A stretch of 44,674 nucleotides of DNA from positions 63,496 through 108,169 of the forward strand of contig MKVN01000039.1 of the NCBI GenBank assembly GCA_001898855.1, written 5' to 3'. This document shows, one piece after another, positions 16,390-23,649 of this stretch. The notes beneath the pieces are model-generated. The model searched no databases. It saw nothing but the letters and a program-made list of their open reading frames with translations, and was not told the DNA's origin. The stretch is from Micrococcales bacterium 73-13 (GTDB lineage Bacteria; Actinomycetota; Actinomycetes; Actinomycetales; Microbacteriaceae). Position 1 is the first letter of the stretch. Each line of letters opens with the position of its first letter. A program made the position numbers and the translations under genes.

Positions 16390-17006
16390 GCCTGCTCCGC
16401 CTTCCGGGCGTAGCCGCGGTGGTCGGGGTTGTCGCGCATCGCCCAGCCGCCTCCGTCGGCGACCACGAGCTTGCGCATCCCGCCCGCATCGGCGATGAGC
16501 TGGTAGTCCTGTCCGGCGTTCGTCGCGTAGCAGAACAGCGTCGACAGGGGCTCGTCGCCCACGTTGACGCTCCGGTGCACCCAGTGACCGGGCACGTGGA
16601 CGGCGACCCCCGGCTCGATGTCGAGGGCGCGCGTCTGCCCATCGGTCGTCTCGAGGAGCATCACCCCCTGGCCCGACAGCCCGTAGTAGAGCTCGGCCTG
16701 CTCCGCACGTTCGTGGATATGGCCGCGGGTCATCGCGAACTCGTCGCCGAACAGACCCGGCAGGAGCGTGCTGATGCCGATCGTCAGCGCCCCCTCGCCG
16801 CGCTCCACCACGCTGCTCTCGACGAAGTAGGCCAGCGCGTCCGGGTCGGCCACCGTGGCCGCCCGGAATGCCTCGGCGTCGCGATACAGTCCGTCGAGCT
16901 CCGCCAGGCGCTTCTCGTACCGCTCGCTCGACCCCGACAGCAAGCCCTCGTCGAGGAGCACCCGAAGCGTCGCCGGCTCGGCGTACCGCGGCGTGTCCTG
17001 TGTCAT
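16386..17006 (-). CDS. Cupin-type glucose-6-phosphate isomerase family protein
   Basis: The 206-residue protein belongs to the cupin (archaeal-type) phosphoglucose isomerases, unrelated to the common PGI fold. Metal ligands are seen as His96 and His98 in TRGHIHE, Glu105 in AEQAELYYG and His144 in VPGHWVHRSVN. The spacing between these residues equals that described for the Pyrococcus enzyme. They interconvert an aldose phosphate and a ketose phosphate with Mn or Fe. The ATG at 17006 follows AGGATGAAGGG. It probably acts on a pathway-specific sugar phosphate. Confidence 0.88.
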   Translation of the reverse strand: MTQDTPRYAEPATLRVLLDEGLLSGSSERYEKRLAELDGLYRDAEAFRAATVADPDALAYFVESSVVERGEGALTIGISTLLPGLFGDEFAMTRGHIHERAEQAELYYGLSGQGVMLLETTDGQTRALDIEPGVAVHVPGHWVHRSVNVGDEPLSTLFCYATNAGQDYQLIADAGGMRKLVVADGGGWAMRDNPDHRGYARKAEQA

Positions 17007-17040
17007 CGTCGACCCTTCATCCTCTCGTTTGACGCGTCCC

Positions 17041-18525
17041 TCACAGGCGCTCGAACCACGGCTCGAGCCGCCGGTAGGCGTCCATGAACAGCTCGTACGC
17101 CCGCGCGTACGACCGGTGCCCATCCGCGTCGGGCTCGAAGGATCCGGTGTCGTCCGAGAGGCTCGCGGCGATGCCGTAGTCGTCGAACAGGCCGACGCCG
17201 ACGCCGCCGACGATCGCCGCGCCGAGCGCCGTCGCCTCCTCGGCCAGGGCCCTGCGCCGGACCGGGCGACCCCAGACGTCGCTGAGCACCTGCAGGAAGA
17301 GGTCCGAGCCGGCCCCGCCGCCGATCGCCCGGATCGAATCGATCGGGGCTCCGCCCGCGGCCACGGCGAGCAGGCCGGTGTTCAGGTTGAACGCGACGCC
17401 CTCCAGCACCGCGCGGACCAGATGCCTGCGGTCGTGGTGACGGGCGAGGCCCGCGAACACGGCTCGAGCCAGCGGGTTCCAGTACGGAGAGCGCTCGCCG
17501 AGCAGGTGCGGCAGGAAGTACAGCCCGTCCCGGGCGGCCTCGACCTCGGCGGCCTCCGCCAGCAGGGCGTCGTAGTCCTGCGCCTCCGGCTGCAGCACCT
17601 CCACGATCCACTGCAGCGATGCACCGCCGGCCTGCATCGTGGCGGTCGGGACGAACCTGCCGGGGACGACGTGGTTGAACGTCATCGAGCGCATCTGCGG
17701 GTCGAGCAGCGGCTCGTCGGCCGCGCGCGAGACCCAGGACGACGAGCCGAGATAGGTGTAGGCGCCGGAGTCGGGACCGACGATGCCGGCGCCGAGCGCC
17801 GCCATCGGACCGTCGCCGCCCCCGATCACCACCGCGGTGCCGCTGCGCAGCCCGGTCTCGGCGGCCGCCTCCGGGGTGACCGCGCCGATGACCGTCTGCG
17901 AGGGGACGATCTCCGCCAGCAGCGTCGCGGGGATCCCGGCGGCGGCGAGGATCTCCTCCGACCAGGTGCCGGCCGACTGGTCGTAGGCGTTGGTGCTGCT
18001 CGCGTCGGAGGGGTCGGTGTGCAGCCGGCCGGTGAGCCGATACGCCGCGTAGTCCTTGGCGCAGACGATGTGCCGGGTGCGCCGGAAGGAGTCCGGCTCG
18101 TTGTCCCGGACCCACATCACCTTCTCCAGCGAGTAGGTCGGGTTGAGCCGGTGCCCGAGGATGCGGTAGGCGCGCTCCATGCCGATCCGGTCGATCAGCT
18201 GCTGCGTCTGGCGCGTCGAGCGCGTGTCCGCCCAGATGATCGCGGGCCGGACGGGCTCCGCCTTCTCGTCCAGGAAGACCGCGCCCATCATCTGGCCGGA
18301 GAACGACACCACGTCGACGCGCTGCGCGGCACCCGGAACCCTCTCGAGCAGGCGCCGAGTCGCCTCGGCGACCGCTCGCCACCATGCGGTCGCATCCTGC
18401 TCCGCCTTGCCGCCCGGCCCGAATTCGGTGCCGTAGGCGACCGTGACGGCGGCCCGGAGCCGGCCCGTGTCATCGACGAGGGTGGCCTTGTTCCCCGTCG
18501 TACCGAGATCGTGGGCGATGATCAC
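17041..18525 (-). CDS. FGGY-family carbohydrate kinase, xylulokinase-like
   Basis: The product has 494 residues from GTG 18525. The N-terminal phosphate-binding motif is DLGTTGNKA, which has Gly where many members have Ser. Also present are the SFSGQMMGAVFLD substrate region, WADTRSTRQ, an adenosine loop GTAVVIGGGDGPMAALGAG and the C-terminal IRAIGGGAGSDLFLQVLSD signature. FGGY kinases phosphorylate ketoses or polyols. With the isomerase-like gene at 25173 it forms a plausible isomerise-then-phosphorylate pair. It sits 12 nt after the SDR gene and 34 nt before the cupin isomerase gene, in one leftward operon. Confidence 0.93.
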   Translation of the reverse strand: MIIAHDLGTTGNKATLVDDTGRLRAAVTVAYGTEFGPGGKAEQDATAWWRAVAEATRRLLERVPGAAQRVDVVSFSGQMMGAVFLDEKAEPVRPAIIWADTRSTRQTQQLIDRIGMERAYRILGHRLNPTYSLEKVMWVRDNEPDSFRRTRHIVCAKDYAAYRLTGRLHTDPSDASSTNAYDQSAGTWSEEILAAAGIPATLLAEIVPSQTVIGAVTPEAAAETGLRSGTAVVIGGGDGPMAALGAGIVGPDSGAYTYLGSSSWVSRAADEPLLDPQMRSMTFNHVVPGRFVPTATMQAGGASLQWIVEVLQPEAQDYDALLAEAAEVEAARDGLYFLPHLLGERSPYWNPLARAVFAGLARHHDRRHLVRAVLEGVAFNLNTGLLAVAAGGAPIDSIRAIGGGAGSDLFLQVLSDVWGRPVRRRALAEEATALGAAIVGGVGVGLFDDYGIAASLSDDTGSFEPDADGHRSYARAYELFMDAYRRLEPWFERL

Positions 18526-18537
18526 CGGAGGATCCCG

Positions 18538-19266
18538 TCAACGCAGGGAGAAGCCGCCGTCGATGAGCAGCTCCGTCCCGCAGCAGTAGGCCGCCTCGTC
18601 GCTCAGCAGGTATCCGACCGCGGCGGCGATCTCCTCGACCCTGGCGAACCGTCCGACGACCGTCCCCTCGATCCAGTGATCGTGCATGTGCCGTTTGAGC
18701 GCGTTCAGCGGCGTGTCCACATACCCGGGGGAGACCGCGTTGACCCTGACGCCCCGGCCGCCCCACTCGACCGCGAGCGAACGGGTGAGCGCCGAGACGG
18801 CCGCCTTCGAGGAGTTGTAGACGCTCTGCCGCTGCGGCTCGTTGACGACGTGATTGCCCGACATGGACGCGATGTTCACGATGGCCCCGCCGCCCCGCGC
18901 GAGCAGTTCGCGGCCGAAGTGCTTGCAGGTCGCGAACACGCCGCGCAGGTTGACCGCCATGACGCGGTCGAAGGTCTCCATCGGCATGTCCTCCGCGGCG
19001 ACGTCGTTCTCGACGATGCCGGCGCTGTTGACGAGATCGACGGGTTCCGGGCTCCTGGCGTAGAGCGCCGTCACCGCCTCGGCGACCGACGCCTCGGAGG
19101 TGATGTCGACCGGGACGAACTCGCCGGCGCCCATGGCCTCCGCCGGCCGCAGGTCGAGCGCGTAGACCTGGGCGCCCTCGCGACTCAGCGCATCCGCGAC
19201 GGCGGCGCCGATCCCGCCGGCGGCGCCGACCACCGCGATACGACGCCCGCGGAACCGATTCTGCAT
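18538..19266 (-). CDS. Short-chain dehydrogenase/reductase (classical SDR)
   Basis: The product has 242 residues from ATG 19266, with AAGGGAGC as ribosome binding site. It shows the VVGAAGGIGAAVA coenzyme motif, an NSAG motif (VNSAGIVEND), a Ser in NIASMSG, the catalytic YNSSK and VNAVSPGYVDTP. The Asp in YALDLRP after beta-2 suggests NAD preference. It is the first gene of the leftward operon, 34 nt from a TGTAG-N5-CTACA palindrome. It probably oxidises a sugar or sugar acid hydroxyl. Confidence 0.92.
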   Translation of the reverse strand: MQNRFRGRRIAVVGAAGGIGAAVADALSREGAQVYALDLRPAEAMGAGEFVPVDITSEASVAEAVTALYARSPEPVDLVNSAGIVENDVAAEDMPMETFDRVMAVNLRGVFATCKHFGRELLARGGGAIVNIASMSGNHVVNEPQRQSVYNSSKAAVSALTRSLAVEWGGRGVRVNAVSPGYVDTPLNALKRHMHDHWIEGTVVGRFARVEEIAAAVGYLLSDEAAYCCGTELLIDGGFSLR

Positions 19267-19299
19267 CAGATGCTCCCTTGCAATCTCATCGACGACGAA

Positions 19300-19314
19300 T
19301 GTAGCCAAACTACA
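19300..19314. promoter_or_regulatory. Candidate RpiR operator A (TGTAG-N5-CTACA)
   Basis: TGTAGCCAAACTACA has perfect 5-bp arms and a 5-nt centre, 34 nt before the SDR start and overlapping a possible -10 box. The arrangement is like the TGTARTnnnnYTACA sites described for the RpiR-family protein HexR. The same pattern recurs at 31062-31076 and 31158-31172. Confidence 0.65.
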
Positions 19315-19598
19315 GACCTGGGCTGCGAATCCGCAAGAAGCTTCTCCGGCCGACGCCGCCCCGAGGACGCGCCGTCCGGCCTGCCGGACGGCGCGATCGC
19401 ACGCACGCGGGAAGCGTCGGATCGGCCGCCAAAGCCTCAGGATGGGCTGTATATAGCTGGATTCTCGGCAATTCCGCTCGCTGGGCGCACGGTGCTCGGC
19501 GCCCCTCCGCGACCATGCGCGAGCCCGGGCGGGCGCGTGGCCGAGCGGGTCACCTGCTGCTTGCGCGATGGGGGAGAAGGATGCAAGATGCTCTGTGA

Positions 19599-19613
19599 TG
19601 TAGTAAACATTCA
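19599..19613. promoter_or_regulatory. Degenerate copy of the RpiR-type motif upstream of the permease gene
   Basis: TGTAG (19599-19603) is followed after 5 nt by ATTCA, which matches only 3 of 5 positions of the second arm CTACA. It sits 38 nt before the permease start, where a second operator for the rightward operon would be expected. It may be a weak site or chance. Confidence 0.3.
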
Positions 19614-19651
19614 ACCTAACGCCCTGAGAAACCGACCCCCGGGAGCTGTCA

Positions 19652-20773
19652 ATGTCGATGTCCTCCGCCGAGCTGCGCTCGGAGTCGCGCAGCGGCCGCA
19701 TCCGACGGCTCGCCAATCCGGCCTCGCTGCTCAACCGCTTCGGGCTGCTGCTCGTGATCCTCATCGGCATCGTCGTGATGAGTCAGATCTCGCCGGTGTT
19801 CTTCACCTGGGTCAACTTCACCAACGTGCTGTACGTGTCGAGCCTCACCGCGGTCGTCGCGATCGGCCAGATGTTCGTGCTGCTGGTCGGCGGGATCGAC
19901 CTGTCGGTCGGCGCGATCGTCGCGATCTCCTCGGTGTTCGTCGTCGGGTTCTGGCAGGACCTCGGCCTGCCGACCTGGCTGACCGTGCTGATCAGCCTCG
20001 CCACCGGGACGGCGTTCGGCTTCATCAACGGCTTCGTCTCGACGAAGTTCCGGATCTCGTCGCTGATCGTCACGCTCGGCACCATGAGCATCGCCCGCGG
20101 CATCGCCTACATCTACACGGGCGGGAGCAACTTCGCCCCGATCCCCGGCGACCTCGCCGCCGTCGGCGGGTTCCGGATCGGCGGCACCTTCCCGGTCGTC
20201 ATCATCTTCGCCCTGGTCATCGCGGCGGTCGCCCACATCGTGCTGACCAACACCCGGATCGGCCGGTCCATCTACGCGGTCGGCGGCAATCCCGTCGCGG
20301 CCCGCTTCTCCGGCATCCGCAGCGACCGGGTGCAGATCCTCGCCTTCATGGTCTCCGGCTTCCTGGCCGCGATCGGGGGACTCATGATCACCGTGCGGCT
20401 CGGCGCGGGATCCGCGTCATCGGGCACCGGCCTCGAGCTCACCGTCATCGCCGCCGTGGTGATCGGCGGGACGAGCCTGTTCGGAGGCGAGGGCAAGGTC
20501 GCCGGGACGCTGCTCGGCGTCCTGCTGCTCGGACTGGTGCAGAACTCCATCAACCTGCTCGCGGTGCCGGCCAACGTCGACCTCGTCGTCAGCGGCGTCG
20601 TCATCATCCTGGCGGCCGGAGTCGACGTGTACCGGCGGCTGAAGCTCGAGCCGGCGCTCGCGCGCCGGGCCCTGGAGCGGCAGAAGCGCGAAGAGGCCCG
20701 GCGCGATGCCGCCGCAAGAACTCCCCTGGCAGAGGCGGAGCCGGCTGAGTCGAAGGTCGACCAGCCGAACTGA
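19652..20773 (+). CDS. Sugar ABC transporter permease, RbsC-like
   Basis: The 373-residue protein has a hydrophilic N-terminus of about 25 residues, eight to ten hydrophobic segments, and the conserved QMFVLLVGGIDLSVGA motif of ribose/xylose/galactofuranose-type (BPD_transp_2) permeases, plus GGTSLFGGEGKVAGTLLG near the C-terminus. It has an unusually charged C-terminal tail of about 45 residues (RQKREEARRDAAAR). It is the first gene of the rightward sugar operon. The binding protein follows 51 nt later, but the ATPase is displaced to 23650. Confidence 0.94.
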   Translation: MSMSSAELRSESRSGRIRRLANPASLLNRFGLLLVILIGIVVMSQISPVFFTWVNFTNVLYVSSLTAVVAIGQMFVLLVGGIDLSVGAIVAISSVFVVGFWQDLGLPTWLTVLISLATGTAFGFINGFVSTKFRISSLIVTLGTMSIARGIAYIYTGGSNFAPIPGDLAAVGGFRIGGTFPVVIIFALVIAAVAHIVLTNTRIGRSIYAVGGNPVAARFSGIRSDRVQILAFMVSGFLAAIGGLMITVRLGAGSASSGTGLELTVIAAVVIGGTSLFGGEGKVAGTLLGVLLLGLVQNSINLLAVPANVDLVVSGVVIILAAGVDVYRRLKLEPALARRALERQKREEARRDAAARTPLAEAEPAESKVDQPN

Positions 20774-20824
20774 CGAGGCCGTCACCTCATCAGTGTCAGT
20801 AGCGATCAGCAAAGGAGCAATCGT

Positions 20825-21880
20825 ATGAAGCACAGCGTAGCAGCGGCCCGGGGCGGACTCGCCCGCAGAGCCGCTCGAGTCGGGATGGGCATCGCGCTCT
20901 CAGCCGGGCTGGCCGTCGCCCTGACGGCCTGCGGCAGCTCGGGCGGCGGCAGCCCCACGACCGCCCCTGATGGGGGCGACACCGCCAGCGGCATCGCGGG
21001 CAAGCGCATCAGCTACATCAGCTTCGGGCAGCAGTACGAGTTCATCGTCGGCCTCACGACCACGATCGAGAGCCGCCTGAAGGAGGCGGGCGCGCAGGTC
21101 ACCACGCTGGACGGCAAGTCCGACCCGAACCTGCAGACCACGCAGGTGCAGGACGCCCTCGCCCAGCAGCCCGACGCGCTCATCATCGACCCGGTCGACC
21201 CGTCGCTCATGACCGCGGCGATCCAGTCGGCGAACGCCCAGGGCGTCCCCGTCTTCATCGTCGAGTCGCTGCCGGACGGCGTCGACTACGCATCGTTCGT
21301 GGGCTACGACAACGTCGCGGCGGGGGAGCTCGGCGCCGACACGCTCGCCAAGTTCATCGGCGAGCAGGGCACCGTGCTGCAGCTCCAGGGCGGCGTCGCG
21401 TCGAAGCAGGCCGGCGAGCGCAAGGAGGGCTTCGACAAGGCGATCGCGAAGTACCCGAACATCACCGTCCGCGACCTGAAGACCGAGTGGACCGCCGAGA
21501 ACGCGAACAGCATGACCCTGGACGCGTTCACCAGCGACCCGGACATCGTCGGCATCTGGTCGCACAACGACGAGATGATCCGCGGCGCGGTCGCGGCGCT
21601 CGACCAGCTCGGCAAGAACGCGAAGTCCGGCGAGAGCGGGCACGTGTTCATCGTCGGCCACGACGGCACGCCGCTGGCGCTGCAGCGCATCCGGGACGGG
21701 ATCCAGGACGCGACCGTGGTCTACGACGCGATCGAGATGGGCAATCTCACCGCCGACAACATGATCGCGTTCTTCAGTGGCAAGAGCTTCCCGAAGGACA
21801 CGATCATCAAGCCGTTCATCGCCAACGCGGCGAACGTCGACGACGCGTCGCTCTGGGGCAACCTGCCGGCGCTCAACTGA
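20825..21880 (+). CDS. Sugar ABC transporter substrate-binding lipoprotein, periplasmic-binding-protein type 4
   Basis: The 351-residue protein carries a twin-arginine-rich N-terminus, a hydrophobic core and the lipobox LTAC, then a glycine/serine-rich linker. The mature part has the LacI/ribose-binding fold: ISYISFGQQYEF at the start, DALIIDPVDPS, and VGYDNVAAGELGADTLAKF. AAAGGAG precedes the ATG. These receptors bind pentoses, hexoses, inositols or related polyols. The gene is followed by a strong stem-loop (21891-21922), which often stabilises receptor mRNA so that it is made in excess over the transporter. Confidence 0.93.
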   Translation: MKHSVAAARGGLARRAARVGMGIALSAGLAVALTACGSSGGGSPTTAPDGGDTASGIAGKRISYISFGQQYEFIVGLTTTIESRLKEAGAQVTTLDGKSDPNLQTTQVQDALAQQPDALIIDPVDPSLMTAAIQSANAQGVPVFIVESLPDGVDYASFVGYDNVAAGELGADTLAKFIGEQGTVLQLQGGVASKQAGERKEGFDKAIAKYPNITVRDLKTEWTAENANSMTLDAFTSDPDIVGIWSHNDEMIRGAVAALDQLGKNAKSGESGHVFIVGHDGTPLALQRIRDGIQDATVVYDAIEMGNLTADNMIAFFSGKSFPKDTIIKPFIANAANVDDASLWGNLPALN

Positions 21881-21890
21881 CCCGCGGCGG

Positions 21891-21922
21891 GGGCGGCGTC
21901 ACCCAGCACGCAGATGCCGCCC
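21891..21922 (+). terminator. Stem-loop after the sugar-binding-protein gene
   Basis: GGGCGGCGTC pairs with GATGCCGCCC to give a 10-bp stem (one G-U pair) with a 12-nt loop, 10 nt downstream of the stop codon. No U-tract follows. It may be a partial terminator or an RNA-stabilising element that raises binding-protein expression relative to the later genes. Confidence 0.55.
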
Positions 21923-21975
21923 TCGCCTCGGCAGGCGACCACACGAACGCATCGAACCGATAGGAGAGAACGGAA

Positions 21976-22482
21976 ATGGCGACGACCAGCTACGAGAAGA
22001 AGGACGTCTGGCACTACAGCGAGATCGCGGAGGACGAGGAGACCGCCCGCCTCATGCCGGGCTTCGAGATCCAGTACATCATCACGGACGACACGACGGA
22101 CAACGACGCCAACGCCGTCTTCGGCCACTGCGTGTTCCCGCCGAAGTCGCAGCACTTCCCGCACAAGCACCTGGCCGCCGCCGAGGTGGTCTACGTGATC
22201 AAGGGCCGGGTCGTCAACGGCTCGGTGGCCGAGGACGGCACCATCACCGAGACGGAGTGCGGGCCGGGCATGGCGACCTTCGTCGAGCAGCGCCAGATCC
22301 ACTGGACCCGCAACCCCTACGACGAGCCCTGCGAGTTCGTCTTCTCCTACTACGGAGCGCCCAGCCTCTGGAAGAGCGCGTACGTCGACCTCACCGAGGA
22401 GGTCCCGATCGCGAACGTCGAGGTCGACGGCGTCCTCGTGCACGAGGAGAAGGTCGACCTCGAGCTCGCCAAGTACCTCTGA
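21976..22482 (+). CDS. Single-domain cupin protein
   Basis: The 168-residue product begins at ATG 21976 after GGAGAG. The first cupin motif is HFPHKHLAAAEVVYVIKG (metal ligands His, His and Glu) and the second region includes GPGMATFVEQRQIHWTRN (third His). It is a small metal-binding beta barrel, possibly an epimerase, isomerase or lyase of a sugar intermediate. It is flanked on both sides by strong stem-loops inside the operon. The precise activity is not recognisable. Confidence 0.82.
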   Translation: MATTSYEKKDVWHYSEIAEDEETARLMPGFEIQYIITDDTTDNDANAVFGHCVFPPKSQHFPHKHLAAAEVVYVIKGRVVNGSVAEDGTITETECGPGMATFVEQRQIHWTRNPYDEPCEFVFSYYGAPSLWKSAYVDLTEEVPIANVEVDGVLVHEEKVDLELAKYL

Positions 22483-22491
22483 CGACCTCGC

Positions 22492-22521
22492 GGGATCGGT
22501 CGGCGGTCGCCGACCGATCCC
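22492..22521 (+). terminator. Perfect 13-bp stem-loop between the cupin and dehydrogenase genes
   Basis: GGGATCGGTCGGC and GCCGACCGATCCC form a perfect 13-bp stem with the 4-nt loop GGTC, starting 10 nt after the cupin stop codon. This is the strongest hairpin I found in the window. No U-run follows, but intrinsic terminators in high-GC actinobacteria often lack one. The downstream gene has its own AAGGAAG ribosome binding site. Confidence 0.7.
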
Positions 22522-22553
22522 CTGGGGCCGCTGTCGACGACGAAGGAAGAACA

Positions 22554-23615
22554 ATGCGAATCATTCAGGTCGGACTGGGTTTCTGGGGCGCCGACTGGGC
22601 TCAGGTCAGCGCCACGAACGGGCGGACGGAGCTCGCCGCGCTCGTGGAGATCAACGCCGAGCAGCTGAAGACCGTGGGCGACGCCGTCGGCCTGCCGGAG
22701 GACCGGCGCTTCACGAGCCTCACGGAGGCGATCGCGGCCGTCGACGCCGATGCGGCGCTGGTCGTGGTGCCGCCGCACGTGCACGAGGCGGTCGCCTTGG
22801 AGGCCCTGAACGCCGGGCTGCACGTGATGGTCGAGAAGCCGTTCACGACCACCATCGCGGCCTCGCAGCGGCTCATCGCCGCCGCGGAGCGCGCCGGTCG
22901 CCGGATCATGGTGACGCAGAGCTTCCGATTCCGTCGCGGGCCGCAGACGGTCCGGCGGCTCATCCAGGAGGGGGCGGTGGGCCGCATCGAGGCGGTGTAC
23001 GGCCGGTTCTACAAGGATCCCGCGTTCACCGGCTTCCGCGTCGAGATGGACGATCCGCTGATCGTCGACATGTCCATCCACCACTTCGACTACATCCGCG
23101 GGATCTTCGGCCTCGAGCCCGCCGTGGTCCGCGCCCGCAGCTTCAACCCGAGCTGGTCCAGATTCGCCGGCGACGCGAGCGCGAACGTCCAGTTCACGAC
23201 CGCGGACGGAGCCGAGATCTCGTACGTCGGCTCCTGGGTCTCGCGCCGGCCGTTCACCTCCTGGGACGGCGCGTGGGAGATCCACGGCACCCACGCGTCG
23301 ATCTCCTGGGACCACAACCGGGTCCTGCTCTATCCGCACGGCAACGTCATCGGCGAGACCGTGTACAAGGCCGGGACCCTGGAACGGGAGGACGACGTCC
23401 TCGAGGTCCCGCTCGACGAGGTGCCGTACCAGGAGCGGCTGGGGACGATCAACGAGTTCCTCGCGGCGATCGCCGAAGGGCGCCAGCCCGAGACCCACGG
23501 CGGCGACAACATCCGATCGCTCGGCCTGGTCCTGGCCGCGGTCGAGTCCACCCGTCGCGACGGAGAGCCCATCGACTTCGAGCGGTTCCTCGTCGACGAG
23601 GCGGCCCGGGGCTGA
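22554..23615 (+). CDS. Gfo/Idh/MocA-family NAD(P)-dependent dehydrogenase (first copy)
   Basis: The 353-residue protein starts at ATG 22554. It has a Rossmann GLGFWGADWAQ motif, the EKPF signature (MVEKPFTTT) of the family, and SIHHFDYIRG holding the catalytic His/Asp segment (usual pattern G-x-x-x-D-x-x-x-H). C-terminal SYVGSWVSRRP is part of the sheet domain. These enzymes oxidise a hydroxyl of a sugar, inositol or glycoside, frequently at C3. A second member is at 32116. It is preceded by the 22492-22521 hairpin. Confidence 0.92.
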   Translation: MRIIQVGLGFWGADWAQVSATNGRTELAALVEINAEQLKTVGDAVGLPEDRRFTSLTEAIAAVDADAALVVVPPHVHEAVALEALNAGLHVMVEKPFTTTIAASQRLIAAAERAGRRIMVTQSFRFRRGPQTVRRLIQEGAVGRIEAVYGRFYKDPAFTGFRVEMDDPLIVDMSIHHFDYIRGIFGLEPAVVRARSFNPSWSRFAGDASANVQFTTADGAEISYVGSWVSRRPFTSWDGAWEIHGTHASISWDHNRVLLYPHGNVIGETVYKAGTLEREDDVLEVPLDEVPYQERLGTINEFLAAIAEGRQPETHGGDNIRSLGLVLAAVESTRRDGEPIDFERFLVDEAARG

Positions 23616-23649
23616 CGGGCCGCGCGATGCTGGACGAGGGAGACAGGCG

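Larger units (their letters stand above)
19267..19651. promoter_or_regulatory. 385-bp divergent regulatory region between the two main sugar operons
   Basis: No gene is supported here. The region is visibly richer in A+T at both ends than its surroundings. It contains a perfect TGTAG-N5-CTACA palindrome at 19300-19314, a near-palindrome GCTGTATATAGC at 19446-19457 (10 of 12 symmetric positions) and a degenerate copy of the first motif at 19599-19613. Divergent promoters for the SDR gene (leftward) and the permease gene (rightward) must lie here. A possible leftward -10, TACATT on the minus strand, occupies 19298-19303 and overlaps the palindrome. Confidence 0.7.

Noticed and set aside
16855-20748. 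A long open frame of about 1300 codons on the plus strand
   Set aside because: It crosses the minus-strand kinase and SDR genes, the divergent intergenic region and then the permease gene in the wrong frame. The real genes have family motifs and this frame has none.
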